A stretch of 64,000 nucleotides of DNA from Natronobacterium gregoryi SP2 (GCF_000230715.2 NC_019792.1:930001-994000); one strand, 5' to 3'; positions 8,333 to 17,786 are shown, counted from the stretch's first letter. Notes: generated from the sequence alone by a model not told the origin. Translations and numbers: made by a program.

Positions 8333-9130
8333 TTACTCGAGTCCAGGCGAACTGACCGGGCTCTCGTCGTCCGGCCCGCGGAACCCTCTGAGCGTCGGTT
8401 CGTCGCTCTCGCTCGGCGAAAAGACGGTTACGACGTCGTTCGGGCGGATCTCCGTGTTGCCCTGTGGCGTGATGACTGTATCGTCACGCTCGATCGCGAC
8501 GACGAGCGTCTGTCCCTCGAGAACACCGTCCTGTGCCGCGTTCTCTAGCGTCCGACCGGCGATCGGCGCGTCCTCGTGGACCGTCACCTCGACGACTTCG
8601 GCACCGCCAGTGAGGCTGATGTAGTCGGCCAACGGTTCCCGACGCCGGCCGTCTGCGGGTCCGTACGGCGCGTACGGAAAGTCGTGTTCGGTCTGGAGCA
8701 GGTACTCGTCTTCGATCTCGACGTCCAGTCGCTCGAGTTCGCGGCCGACTCGGCGGAGGTCGGACGTATCTGTTCCCACCGTGAGCACGTGGAGATTGAT
8801 CCGCCCGCCCATCAGTTCCCGGACGTTGATGACGCCCGGGATCGTCCCGATCTTCCGAGCCGCGGCCTCGACCTCGCCGAACGGAACGTGACAGAGAAAG
8901 AGATTCATCAACGAACCGTCGGCATGTTCGAAGTCCACGGTGGCGTGATACCCCTCGATGACGCCGTGTTCTTCGAGTTGTGCGATCCGGTTCCGGATCG
9001 TCGCTCCGGAAACGCTCACTTCCTCCGCAATCGCCGGGGCCGACGTATTTCGGGCGTCAGCCATCAACGCGTAGATGATCCGCCGGTCGATCTCGTCGAG
9101 TCGATAGCCGTTCCCACTACCGTCTCCCAT
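8333..9130 (-). CDS. Lrp/AsnC-type transcription regulator with C-terminal TrkA_C (RCK-C) domain
   Basis: 265 residues. Residues ~10-70 form an Lrp-type winged helix (LDEIDRRIIYALMADAR, SVSGATIRNRIAQLEEHGVI), ~75-150 an AsnC ligand domain, and ~180-250 a TrkA_C domain (EVTVHEDAPIAGRTLENA, IRPNDVVTVFSP), the fold that senses nucleotides or ions in cation transport systems. The divergently placed cation antiporter suggests control of ion transport (inference). A perfect palindrome 26 bp upstream of its start is an autoregulation candidate. Operon with the 67-residue zinc ribbon. Confidence 0.88.
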   Translation of the reverse strand: MGDGSGNGYRLDEIDRRIIYALMADARNTSAPAIAEEVSVSGATIRNRIAQLEEHGVIEGYHATVDFEHADGSLMNLFLCHVPFGEVEAAARKIGTIPGVINVRELMGGRINLHVLTVGTDTSDLRRVGRELERLDVEIEDEYLLQTEHDFPYAPYGPADGRRREPLADYISLTGGAEVVEVTVHEDAPIAGRTLENAAQDGVLEGQTLVVAIERDDTVITPQGNTEIRPNDVVTVFSPSESDEPTLRGFRGPDDESPVSSPGLE

Positions 9131-9155
9131 ACCCTACGTTCCGTGATGCCGGAAT

Positions 9156-9172
9156 AAATACCCACGGTATTT
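9156..9172. promoter_or_regulatory. Perfect palindrome AAATACC-CAC-GGTATTT, candidate Lrp operator
   Basis: Seven-base arms around a 3-bp centre. It lies 26 bp upstream of the Lrp/TrkA_C ATG, overlapping the expected TATA position for that gene, and 118 bp upstream of the antiporter. Position suggests autorepression. Confidence 0.5.
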
Positions 9173-9289
9173 TTCGCCTCGCAATACCTGTGCGTAATAT
9201 TTTTGGATCGAAAATCCGGCAGGCGGAGCGCGTCGGTGCCGACATCTCGTTCCGGATCGTTTTTACCACGATCTCGACTACCAACCCTC

Positions 9290-10234
9290 ATGCTCTCGGA
9301 GACCGGAGTCTTCGTCGTCCTCCTGGGAGCCGGAGTCATTGCACTGTACGTCGGTGCCGAACTGCTCGTCGCCGGAGCAGGACGGCTCGCACTCGGACTG
9401 GGACTCCGGGCCGCAACCGTCGGCGTCACGGTGATCGCGTTCGCGACGACCGCACCCGAACTGTTCGTCGCGACGATCGGTGCACTCGACGTCTCGACGG
9501 ACGTCGGACTGGGAGCGATCATCGGTTCGAACATCGCGAACGTAGGTCTCGTTCTAGGGGTGACCGCACTCATCAAGCCCCTCGCGGTCAGCGAGCGCGT
9601 GCTGCGCCGCCACGTCCCCACCATGGTAGTCGCGGCGCTGCTGTTGCTCGCGTTCGCCGCCAACGGCCGAATCGGCCGACTCGAGGGCGTTCTCTTCTTG
9701 CTCGCCCTCGCCGGATTCACCGCGTGCTTGCTGTACTACGCCGGCGTAGACCAGCCACCCGTCACGGACGCTCCCGATGCTGGCACGGGGGCCACAGCGA
9801 GAGACGTCGCACTCGTCGGCGGTGGCCTGATCGCTCTCGTGGTCGGCTCTCGATGGCTGGTCTCGGGCGGGACCGGTCTGCTGTCGGCGCTCGGTTTCTC
9901 TGATCTGTTTATCGGGCTGACCGTGCTTGCACTCGGAACCTCGTTGCCGGAACTGGCGGCCTCGGTCGTCGGCGCTCTCCGAGGCGAAACCGCGTTTGCG
10001 ATCGGCAACGTGGTCGGCTCGAATATCTACAACGTCCTCGCCGTCCTCGGAATCGTCGCCGTCATCACGCCGATCGAGGTCGCCACGAGCACGCTCCGGT
10101 TCGAACTCCCCGCACTGGTCGTCTTCACGCTCGTCCTCACCGCGATGATGGGCTACGGGCGTGGGCTCTCTCGAGTCGATGGGGCGGTTCTCGTCGCGGG
10201 CTACGGGGCGTTCGTCTACCTACTCTTTCCGTGA
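9290..10234 (+). CDS. Calcium/sodium antiporter family (CaCA) membrane protein
   Basis: A 314-residue integral membrane protein with about ten hydrophobic segments. Two internally repeated alpha motifs define the family: an N-terminal one ending GSNIANVGLVLGVTALI and a C-terminal one with SLPELAASVVG and GSNIYNVLAVLGIVAVI. These form the ion pathway in YrbG/NCX-type exchangers. ATG 9290 is chosen because TM1 follows directly; a T-rich TATA-like stretch lies ~30 nt upstream. Calcium is the usual substrate; this copy's specificity is not shown. Confidence 0.88.
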   Translation: MLSETGVFVVLLGAGVIALYVGAELLVAGAGRLALGLGLRAATVGVTVIAFATTAPELFVATIGALDVSTDVGLGAIIGSNIANVGLVLGVTALIKPLAVSERVLRRHVPTMVVAALLLLAFAANGRIGRLEGVLFLLALAGFTACLLYYAGVDQPPVTDAPDAGTGATARDVALVGGGLIALVVGSRWLVSGGTGLLSALGFSDLFIGLTVLALGTSLPELAASVVGALRGETAFAIGNVVGSNIYNVLAVLGIVAVITPIEVATSTLRFELPALVVFTLVLTAMMGYGRGLSRVDGAVLVAGYGAFVYLLFP

Positions 10235-10713
10235 TGCACGGCGCGGAACACGAAAGTCGCTCGTGTGCCCACCGGACACGTCGTTCTCGCTACGCTGGCG
10301 ACGCCGCAGTCGCCCGGTTTTCCCTACGTTTCCGGTACGGCCGCGTCCCGAAGCGGCTGCACCGTGACGTCGGGACAGCACGCCGAATCAGTCGACAGAG
10401 GCGACTCCCGTTCCACCTCGACTGACGAGTCGAACCGGCCCACACGACCGAAGCCGACCCCGGAGTGCAGGCGTGGCCCGCCACTAGCGCTCGAAACACT
10501 ACTCCCCAGCCAGGCGGCTCGTCGGACCTCGGTGACCCCGTGGCCGGTCGTGGCGCGATTTCGACTCCCGGCTCGTCGACAGGCGAAGCCGGCCAAAACG
10601 ATTCATACTGCCGGCCAAAACGACGTGACGATCGGTCGCTCTGCTGGGGCCGTCACCGAGGGAGACGGCCGCGAATCCGCCGCCGACTTCGTATTGACTT
10701 CTACCCGACAGTA
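10235..10713. other. Gene-free interval between two convergent genes
   Basis: I see no convincing gene. It holds a Family E-like repeat (10420-10488) and a direct repeat of GCCGGCCAAAACGA at 10588-10601 and 10610-10623, spaced exactly 22 bp. Open frames here are GC-driven and lack family features. Confidence 0.6.
10420..10488. repeat. Solitary partial Family E/B repeat
   Basis: Shares the CGACTGACGAGTCGAACCGG left part and the GCAGGCGTGGCCCGCCACTAG right end with the units at 53902 and 61854. The left CTAGTACCGTCCC end is not clear, so this copy seems decayed. Confidence 0.6.
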
Positions 10714-11460
10714 TCACCAGCCGGCATCGTGACCGACGACCCCGCCGTCGGCGTTCGCTCGCCCGTCTCCGGAGCGATCTAGCTGATCGGTTACGGACTC
10801 GAGCGGGCTCTCGCTCGCCCACTCGACCCGCCACAGGTCGGCGTCGGTCGCGAGCGCAACCGTCCGTTCCGTGCGATCGTACTCGAGGAGGCCGACGTCC
10901 GCCAGCACGGGCAGGTGGTCGTGAACGAGTGCGATCGTGAGCGACGACCGTTCGTCCGCCGGATCGTCCTCGCTGGTGACGAGTGCCGTCACGAGGTCGT
11001 CTACGCGGACGACGTCGCATCTCGTCGCGAGCGTCCCACAGATCGTCCGGCGACGGGCCGGCGCGAGCGCGTCGAGCGTCCGGTCGAGACGGTCCGTGTC
11101 CATGCCGGGGCTCTCGAGGAGCGTGTGAACCCAGTCCGTCTCGAAAACGGGGTGGTCGGCCAGTGCGAGAGCCGTCCCGTCGTCGGTCGACTCTCGGACG
11201 ACGATGCCGGCATCGACGAGCACCGGGACGTGACGATGGACGAGCGCGATTTCGGTCCGCGAACAGTGGTCGTCGGCGACGATCGGCCGATGCTGTTCTC
11301 GACTGGTGATCTCGGTTGCAAGCCTCGAGAGCGGAGCGTAAGCGTCGGGTTGGTCGCCAGTACATTCGATGAGGGCACGGAGCAAGTGCCGTCGACGGGA
11401 CGCGGCGAGCGCCTCGAACATGGCCGTCGTCAGGCTGTCGCCAGCGAGTATTTGGCTCAT
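10714..11460 (-). CDS. Tandem DUF7344-type winged-helix protein
   Basis: 248 residues from the ATG at 11460 (MSQILAGDSLTT); an in-frame ATG at 11541 would add 27 residues with a poor N-terminus. Two copies of the haloarchaeal HTH module are visible: SRRRHLLRALIE...VHRHVPVLVDAGIV (~20-95) and ARRRTICGTLA...VHDHLPVLADVGLLEYD (~130-210). Such proteins are presumed transcription factors. A perfect 20-bp palindrome lies 35-54 bp upstream of the chosen start. Its target is unknown; the sensor-regulator next door is a possible partner. Confidence 0.7.
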   Translation of the reverse strand: MSQILAGDSLTTAMFEALAASRRRHLLRALIECTGDQPDAYAPLSRLATEITSREQHRPIVADDHCSRTEIALVHRHVPVLVDAGIVVRESTDDGTALALADHPVFETDWVHTLLESPGMDTDRLDRTLDALAPARRRTICGTLATRCDVVRVDDLVTALVTSEDDPADERSSLTIALVHDHLPVLADVGLLEYDRTERTVALATDADLWRVEWASESPLESVTDQLDRSGDGRANADGGVVGHDAGW

Positions 11461-11494
11461 AGTTCGGCGTAGCTGACGAACGGGTGTAAGCGAC

Positions 11495-11514
11495 GTACCA
11501 GCGATATCTGGTAC
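11495..11514. promoter_or_regulatory. Perfect palindrome upstream of the DUF7344-type gene
   Basis: GTACCAG-CGATAT-CTGGTAC: 7-bp perfect arms around a 6-bp centre, 35 bp before the preferred ATG (11460). If translation began at 11541 it would be coding, so its presence also mildly supports the shorter start. Confidence 0.45.
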
Positions 11515-11580
11515 GACACAGTAGTACTCGTCTGTACTCATCGAAACGCCACCCTTCGAGCGCCGAAGGGCGGAAAGACG

Positions 11581-14004
11581 CTATCGTGGATCGCCATCGA
11601 AGAAGGCAGCCAGCAGCTTCCTCTGGGCGACCCGGAGATGCTGGTGGAACGTCTGGCGAGCGATTCCGAGCTGGGCAGCGAGGTCGCCGGCATCGCTGCG
11701 ACGTCTGGGCCACTCGAAGTAGCCGCCGTAGTAGGCCGCCTCGAGGGCAGCCTGTTGTCTGTCGGTAAACTGTGTTTCGACGATCTGCCGGAAGTCTCCG
11801 CGAGTCCGGACCGGCCGATCGACGGTGTGTTTCGAGACCAGCGTCGTCTCTGGGTAGACCGAGGTGACGGCGTCGACGAGTCCGCGAACGTCCGCGTCGG
11901 GGCTGACCTGCACGATGTCAGTCGAAACGCCATCGTCGACGACTTTCGACCGGATTCGGCCGCCGTGCTCGGCGAGTAGACCGGCGATGGTCGTTTCGCC
12001 GACGACGAACTCCCAGCGACTTTCTTCGCCGTCGACATCTACCGATCGAGCGTCCGTGATCGCGTCGTGTCCCCTTGTTGCTTCGCGGAGTCGGTCCGGA
12101 TCGGCCTCCGAAGCAGTGACGTAGTAAACGAACGCGTCGTCGGTCATCGGGAGGACGTGATCGACGGCGAGACGACACTCCGCCAGGTGAGAGAGATCGA
12201 CGAGGATGTCACCCCGGTCGGTCGACTCGAACTCGAGTTCGACGACCGTGTCCGTATAGAGGAGTCGGCGCAGCGTCATCGCGTGGCTCGCGTGGCCGAC
12301 CGTGCCGCCGAACTCCTCGAGAACCTCGAGTTCGCGATCAGTAAACGGCGACGACTCGCCAGCCCCGACGACGATGACTCCCAGTTCGCGGTCGCTGGCG
12401 ACGAGTGGGACGACCGCGACGGCACCGTACCCGTACTCGCGGGCGTCGGCTCGCCACGCGTCGACGTCGCGCTCACGGAGATTCGTGTACGCCCGAACGC
12501 TTCGTTTCTCGACTGACGGTCCGTCCGGAGCCACGAACGAGTCCAGCACGGCCTCGAGACCGCACTCGTCGATTCCCTCCCCAGCCCACGCCTCGAGAAC
12601 CGGCCGGTCGCCGGTCGACTCCGTGCGCCCGATCGCAGCGAACCGGTAGAGCGCCGTCTCCGCGAGTCGCTCGACAGCGACGGATTCGATCTCCTCGCGG
12701 CTCTCGGCAGAGACGGTCGACTCGTCGATCGCCCGGATAGCGTCGTTGAGTCGGTCGAGACGTTCGAACTCCCGCTCCCGTTCCTTTCGATCGCTGATGT
12801 CACGACCGATGCCGATAAAGCCATGAACTGTCCCGTCCCCGTTGGTGATCCGAGTGCTGTTGAACTCGTAGGGAATCCGATCGCCGTCTTTGGTCACCAG
12901 CTCTGCCTCGACGGCGACGCGGTCGCCGCTCCCTAAGACGCGGTCGATCGCCGCGTCGATTCGCTCTCGATATTCTGGCGCGACGAACTCGAGTGGGTCC
13001 ATCTCGGACAGTTCCGTCTCGGTGTACCCTGTTACCGTCGGCACGCGGTCGTTCCACTTGCGGTATCCTCGCGTCGTGTCGAAGGCGTAGACGATGTCAG
13101 GTTGGGCTTCGAAGACGCTCTCCAGAAACGCCTGCTCCTCCCGGAGTTGGCGCTCGCGTTCCTTCCGTTCGCTGACGTCGCGGCCGATGCCGGTGAACCC
13201 GAGTACGTCCCCCTCGTCGTCGGTGATGGGGGCGCTGTTGAACTCGTAGGGGAGTCGCTCGCCATCGTTGGTCAGGAGGTGGCCGTCGGCGGTGACGCGG
13301 TCGCCGTCCTCGAGAACGCGATCGATCGCTGCGGCGATTCGGTCCCGGTCTGTCGGTGCGATCAACTCGAGCGGGCCGAGCGTCGCGAGATCGTCCACGT
13401 CGTAGCCAGTCACGTCCTCGAGTCGGTCGTTCCAGTCGCGCAACTCGCCGTCGACGTCGTAGGCATAGAGAATGTCGGGCTGGGCGTCGAGGACGCTCTC
13501 GGTGAACGCCTGCTCGGTGCGCAGTTCGTCTTCGCGTTCGTGGTCGGCAGTTCGATCGTGGACGACCCAGCCGTAGCCGTCAGGGCTGTCGTCTGCGACT
13601 GCGTCGACGCCTACGCCGCCACTGTCGACGCAAACGGGAAGGAGGAGCTCCTCGACCCAGCGTCGCTCCCCGTCGCGCCGAACGCGCCAGTCACGCCCCG
13701 CGGCCCGTCCGTCGGCCCGTGCCCGCTCGAGTCGTCGTTCCGGCCGTTTCTCTTCCCGTTCCGGTGCCGGAAAGAGGACGCGGTAGTGACTCCCGACGAT
13801 CTCGTCTCCGTCGTACCCCATAATCCGCCTCGCAGCGTCGGTCCAGCTCACGATGCAGCCACTGGCGTCCAGTATCGCGGCGGCGTAGTCGTCGACGACT
13901 GCGGTCACGTCCCGAACGTCGAGCTGTACGTCGGCTAGCTCGCCGCTTTCTTCCGCGACGGCGCTCTCGTCGCCGGGTGGCCCATCTCGCTCCGTGTCGG
14001 TCAT
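11581..14004 (-). CDS. PAS-PAS-PAS-GAF sensor with bacterio-opsin-activator (Bat) domain and HTH-10 DNA-binding domain
   Basis: 807 residues. PAS domains at roughly 35-155, 165-285 and 295-410; the second and third are close duplicates (LPYEFNS/IPYEFNS, FTGIGRDVSER/FIGIGRDISDR). A GAF-like domain covers ~420-590, a Bat domain ~600-740, and an HTH-10 domain sits at the C-terminus (LTDRQQAALEAAYYGGYFEWP... ARQTFHQHLRVAQRKLL). This is the haloarchaeal one-component design of Bat, which responds to oxygen/light. No kinase domain and no transmembrane segment. Ligand and targets are unknown; no bacteriorhodopsin gene is in the window. Divergent from dtdA. Confidence 0.9.
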   Translation of the reverse strand: MTDTERDGPPGDESAVAEESGELADVQLDVRDVTAVVDDYAAAILDASGCIVSWTDAARRIMGYDGDEIVGSHYRVLFPAPEREEKRPERRLERARADGRAAGRDWRVRRDGERRWVEELLLPVCVDSGGVGVDAVADDSPDGYGWVVHDRTADHEREDELRTEQAFTESVLDAQPDILYAYDVDGELRDWNDRLEDVTGYDVDDLATLGPLELIAPTDRDRIAAAIDRVLEDGDRVTADGHLLTNDGERLPYEFNSAPITDDEGDVLGFTGIGRDVSERKERERQLREEQAFLESVFEAQPDIVYAFDTTRGYRKWNDRVPTVTGYTETELSEMDPLEFVAPEYRERIDAAIDRVLGSGDRVAVEAELVTKDGDRIPYEFNSTRITNGDGTVHGFIGIGRDISDRKEREREFERLDRLNDAIRAIDESTVSAESREEIESVAVERLAETALYRFAAIGRTESTGDRPVLEAWAGEGIDECGLEAVLDSFVAPDGPSVEKRSVRAYTNLRERDVDAWRADAREYGYGAVAVVPLVASDRELGVIVVGAGESSPFTDRELEVLEEFGGTVGHASHAMTLRRLLYTDTVVELEFESTDRGDILVDLSHLAECRLAVDHVLPMTDDAFVYYVTASEADPDRLREATRGHDAITDARSVDVDGEESRWEFVVGETTIAGLLAEHGGRIRSKVVDDGVSTDIVQVSPDADVRGLVDAVTSVYPETTLVSKHTVDRPVRTRGDFRQIVETQFTDRQQAALEAAYYGGYFEWPRRRSDAGDLAAQLGIARQTFHQHLRVAQRKLLAAFFDGDPR

Positions 14005-14135
14005 TCCTGCTTGCTGTGGTGAGAGTTCTCAACGCACAGCCACGAAAAGCCAGGGGTGACTCTCGCAGCGGACACCCAGCGTTGGCGCCAGCAGGAAACA
14101 GGCGGTTTAACGGTCGCCGACACTCGACGACGAGT

Positions 14136-15488
14136 ATGAGCGAGTTGGCGATCGTCGAGAGCCGGGCCGACAACGCATCGGTCCACGTCTGCGATCACCT
14201 CCGAGAACTGGCCGACTGGACCGAGCGAACGGACGACGAGCGACCCGACGCCGACGGGGGCGGTACCTACTACCGTCTCGACGACGTCGAACTCCGCTCG
14301 TTCGAGGACTTCCACCTCGAACTCGAGCGGCCGGTCGACGCCTTCGACTGCGATCCCGACTTGCTCGTTTTCGCCTCCCGGCACTCGGGGGAGACGGGAC
14401 CGCTCCTGACGGGCCACTTCACTGGTAACTTCGGCCCGGCTGAGTTCGGCGGCGAGGACCACGCCGTCGCCGCAGCCGCGCCGAACGCCCTCGCCGAGCT
14501 ACTGGGGGCGTTCGACGAGTACGCGCCCGAGGGATACGACGTGGGCATGGAGTGTACCCACCACGGCCCGACCGACGTGGGCTGTCCCTCGCTGTTCGCT
14601 GAACTGGGCAGCGACGAGGAACAGTGGGACGACCCCGCGGGTGCCGAAGCCGTCGCCCGAGCAATCCTCGAGTTGCGGGGCGTCGAGCCAACCCGCAAGA
14701 AGCAGGTCGTCGGCGTCGGCGGCAACCACTACGTCCCCCGGTTCGAGCGCGTCGTCCGCGAGACATCCTGGGCAGTCGGCCACGTGGCTTCCAAGTGGGC
14801 ACTCGAGGCGATGGGCCACCCGGACGCCCACCACGAGGTCCTCGACGCCGCGTTCGAGGAGAGCAGCGCCGACATCGCGCTGGTCGACGGCGAGTGGCCC
14901 GTGCTCGAGGAGACCCTGTCTGAGCTGGGCTACCGCCTCGTCAGCGAGACCTGGCTCCGCGAAGTCGGTGAGCGACCGCTCGCGGCAGTCGACGCGGTCG
15001 AGTCGGAACTGGGCGCGGTCGACGACGGCGTCCGGTTCGGCGAGTGCGAAGCGACGTCCGTCGTAGTACTCGCGTTACCGGCCGAACTCGTCGACACCGC
15101 AACGGGGATCGATTCGGGTCGTGTCAGGGACATCGTCGCCTCTCACGCGGTCGCGTTCGCCACCGAGAACAGCGGGAGTCGGGTCGGGGCTCGGATCGCG
15201 GTTCCCGAAAGCGACCTCGACGGAGACACTCGACCAGCACCGAAAGCGGCGATCGTCGACGAACTGGCCACGCTCCTCGAGGAGAAGTACGACGCGGTCG
15301 AGGTCGGTGAGGACGCCGTCGTCGCCGAACGGACGGGATTCGATCCGGCGCTGGCCAAGGAAGCTGGCGTCCCAGAAGGACCGAAGTTCGGCGCGCTCGC
15401 AAACGGCGAGGGAGTCACGGTCGACGGCGACTCTATCTCACCGGAGACGGTTCGAAGGAGACAGACCGATCGGTTCCCGATCGAATAG
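14136..15488 (+). CDS. dtdA: D-aminoacyl-tRNA deacylase (GEK1/DtdA type)
   Basis: 450 residues. It hydrolyses D-amino acids from mischarged tRNA. Family features: FASRHSGETGPLLTGHFTGNFG, MECTHHGPTD, and VVGVGGNHYVPRF in the N-terminal ~260-residue catalytic domain. Haloarchaeal members carry a longer C-terminal extension, as here. ATG 14136 is preferred: GGTTTAACGG (14104-14113) sits ~26 nt upstream, making the mRNA near-leaderless. Confidence 0.92.
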   Translation: MSELAIVESRADNASVHVCDHLRELADWTERTDDERPDADGGGTYYRLDDVELRSFEDFHLELERPVDAFDCDPDLLVFASRHSGETGPLLTGHFTGNFGPAEFGGEDHAVAAAAPNALAELLGAFDEYAPEGYDVGMECTHHGPTDVGCPSLFAELGSDEEQWDDPAGAEAVARAILELRGVEPTRKKQVVGVGGNHYVPRFERVVRETSWAVGHVASKWALEAMGHPDAHHEVLDAAFEESSADIALVDGEWPVLEETLSELGYRLVSETWLREVGERPLAAVDAVESELGAVDDGVRFGECEATSVVVLALPAELVDTATGIDSGRVRDIVASHAVAFATENSGSRVGARIAVPESDLDGDTRPAPKAAIVDELATLLEEKYDAVEVGEDAVVAERTGFDPALAKEAGVPEGPKFGALANGEGVTVDGDSISPETVRRRQTDRFPIE

Positions 15489-15643
15489 ATACGCGATCTG
15501 GTAGTAATTACAGACTAGCGACCCCTCGTGTCGTTCTTTTCAAAACAGAGACATCGTCAGGTAATACGAGGTTACGCAGTCTGACGCGTGGCTGACGTGT
15601 AGGGGAAAGGTAATTATGCTCCATCGTTTAGAAGGGCGCAAGA

Positions 15644-16813
15644 ATGGACTCACTCATCGACGACGCCATCGACGAGGCCGAAGACGGGGAGGGACAGATA
15701 CCCGCACACCCCGCAGACGAGTCGCCCCAGGGCTCGTCGACCGACGACGAGAGCCGCGACAGCGGAACGATGACCGACGACGAACTTGAAGACGTTCTCG
15801 AGGACCTCCAGACTGAAATCACAGTCGTCGGCTGTGGCGGTGCCGGCGGGAACACCATCGACCGGATGTACCAGGAGGGTATCCACGGGGCGAAACTCGT
15901 CGCCGCGAACACCGACGTCCAGCACTTGGTCGAAATCGAAGCCGACACCAAAATCCTGATGGGTGAAGAGAAGACCGGCGGCCGCGGTGCCGGGTCTCTC
16001 CCGCAGGTCGGCGAAGAAGCCGCCCTCGAGAGCCAGGGCGACATCTACGAGGCCATCGACGGCTCGGACATGGTCTTCGTCACCGCCGGACTCGGCGGCG
16101 GGACCGGTACTGGCTCCGCACCGGTCGTCGCGAAGGCCGCCCGCGAGGCCGGCGCATTGACGATCGCGATCGTCACGACCCCCTTCACCGCGGAAGGCGA
16201 GGTCCGGCGCACCAACGCCGAAGCCGGCCTCGAGCGACTGCGAGACGTTTCCGACACTGTCATCGTCGTTCCCAACGACCGGCTGCTCGATTCGGTCGGG
16301 AAGTTGCCGGTCAGACAGGCGTTCAAGGTCAGCGACGAGGTCCTGATGCGGTCGGTCAAAGGGATCACGGAACTTATCACGAAACCCGGCCTCGTCAACC
16401 TCGACTTCGCCGACGTCCGGACCGTCATGGAACGTGGTGGCGTCGCGATGATCGGTCTGGGCGAGTCCGACTCGGAGGCAAAGGCCGAAGACTCGGTCAA
16501 AACCGCACTCCGTTCGCCGCTGCTGGACGTCGACATCTCCGGTGCCAGTTCTGCACTGGTCAACGTCACCGGCGGCAACGACATGTCCATCGAGGAAGCA
16601 GAGGGCGTCGTCGAAGAAATCTACGACCGGATCGACCCCGACGCTCGCATCATCTGGGGGACCTCGATCGACGAGAACCTCGAAGGCAACATGCGGACGA
16701 TGATCGTCGTCACCGGCGTCCAGTCCCCACAGATCTACGGCCAGCCCGACGGCGAGTCGGTCCAGCCAGAGATGGGGCCGGGACAGGGCGGCAACATCGA
16801 CATGGTCGACTAA
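15644..16813 (+). CDS. ftsZ1: Cell division GTPase FtsZ (FtsZ1-like)
   Basis: 389 residues. Tubulin-superfamily GTPase that polymerises at the division site. Phosphate loop GCGGAGGN at residues 63-70 and tubulin signature [10 protein letters not shown] at 151-160; the T7-loop region [13 protein letters not shown] is intact. A ~55-residue acidic N-terminal extension precedes the core. The N-terminus [14 protein letters not shown] is like haloarchaeal FtsZ1 rather than FtsZ2; paralogue assignment is less certain than the family. GTAATTATGC ~30 nt upstream is a plausible TATA box. Confidence 0.93.
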   Translation: MDSLIDDAIDEAEDGEGQIPAHPADESPQGSSTDDESRDSGTMTDDELEDVLEDLQTEITVVGCGGAGGNTIDRMYQEGIHGAKLVAANTDVQHLVEIEADTKILMGEEKTGGRGAGSLPQVGEEAALESQGDIYEAIDGSDMVFVTAGLGGGTGTGSAPVVAKAAREAGALTIAIVTTPFTAEGEVRRTNAEAGLERLRDVSDTVIVVPNDRLLDSVGKLPVRQAFKVSDEVLMRSVKGITELITKPGLVNLDFADVRTVMERGGVAMIGLGESDSEAKAEDSVKTALRSPLLDVDISGASSALVNVTGGNDMSIEEAEGVVEEIYDRIDPDARIIWGTSIDENLEGNMRTMIVVTGVQSPQIYGQPDGESVQPEMGPGQGGNIDMVD

Positions 16814-16830
16814 CTCCGTCTCGAATCGTC

Positions 16831-17215
16831 TCACCGATCCGCCCGGAGTCCAGCCTGGGCAGCGTCTCCCTCCCCGTCCGATACTATCTCTATCGTTTCC
16901 GCGACGTGGCCGAGACGTCCGAGCAACAGCAGTACGCCGACCGGCAACAGCCACGCTGAACGACCGCGAGGCTACGTCCGACCTCCGTCGCGACGCCCAG
17001 CCCGATCGTCGCGTCGATCCGCGACACGAACACCGTCCCGTACCCGAACTCGAGGAGCACGACTGGCTCGAACGACAGTGGCCCGCGACGCTCGAGCGCA
17101 CGCTCGGCGGCCGTCGCGGTACCCCGTCTGCGAGCGCGTCGCCATCGCCGCTGTTTCCGTCGTAGGAGCCTGAACCGCCGCTCTCGAGCCAGCCGGCAAC
17201 CGAACCGCCAGTGAG
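16831..17215 (-). pseudogene. Possible frameshifted small membrane-protein gene
   Basis: On the minus strand one frame gives a sensible stretch (LSFEPVVLLEFGYGTVF then RIDATIGLGVATEVG), and after about position 16955 another frame continues with a clear hydrophobic helix (AWLLPVGVLLLLGRLG) and a normal stop. One base gain/loss would join them into a ~120-residue protein with one or two membrane segments. No family recognised and no start pinned down. The rest of the 516-bp gap to 17330 looks empty. Confidence 0.3.
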
Positions 17216-17329
17216 ACCACTCCCCGTCTCGAGAGTCGTCTCACCCAGAGAGAGCTACCCGAAGTAACGCATAACGCGGTCGTACGACGCTAACACACGA
17301 CCGGCATCGACACAGCGGTCAGGAAGAAC

Positions 17330-17674
17330 TCAGTCGTCGGCTGGCGACCCGGTCTCGACGTCGCCACCGGCCTCGGCTGCGACGTCGTCGTCGATGCTCG
17401 GCGGGTACTTTCCGCGCTCGAGTTTCAGGTCCGACTGCGGGCGAGCCATACAGGTCAACGCATAGTTTTCGGCCTCTTCGTCGGTGAACGCACGGGCAGC
17501 AGGCTGGGTCACCTCACCCTCGACGATCTCGGCCGAACACGCCAGACACATCCCGACGCGACAGGAGTACTCCTGGGCGATACCTTCCTCGAGACAACGG
17601 CTGAGGATCGTCTCCTTGTCCGAGCAGGTGATCGTCTCACCCGTTCCAACGAACTCGACGGTGTAGTCGGTCAT
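17330..17674 (-). CDS. 2Fe-2S ferredoxin
   Basis: 114 residues from ATG 17674. Plant/halobacterial-type [2Fe-2S] ferredoxin fold with ligands Cys38, Cys43, Cys46 and Cys75 (CRVGMCLAC then TCMARP), the standard C-x4-C-x2-C-x28-C spacing. It lacks the long acidic insertion of classical halobacterial ferredoxin at the N-terminus. Divergent from geranylgeranyl reductase, to which it could donate electrons (inference: such reductases often use ferredoxin or flavin reductants). Confidence 0.9.
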   Translation of the reverse strand: MTDYTVEFVGTGETITCSDKETILSRCLEEGIAQEYSCRVGMCLACSAEIVEGEVTQPAARAFTDEEAENYALTCMARPQSDLKLERGKYPPSIDDDVAAEAGGDVETGSPADD

Positions 17675-17786
17675 ACGACTGGCTACGATGGAACCTCCCA
17701 AAACTCTTTATCACAAATCCGTCCTATCAGGAACGACGAAATATCTACATAAAACGTTTTCTTACCGCGGTATAGACACTGTTGCT

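Noticed and set aside
11541-11541. Upstream ATG for the DUF7344-type gene
   Set aside because: Adds a 27-residue N-terminus unlike the family and would put the perfect palindrome inside the gene; the ATG at 11460 fits better.
15650-17101. Long open frame opposite ftsZ (and similar long frames opposite purB, lysA, M48 genes)
   Set aside because: High-GC third-position bias creates antisense open frames; they lack family motifs, are Arg/Ser-rich or garbled, and have no promoters.
16972-17244. 90-residue Arg-rich frame as a gene
   Set aside because: Almost only R/A/G/V/D with no hydrophobic core; the other frames in the same interval look more protein-like (see pseudogene).
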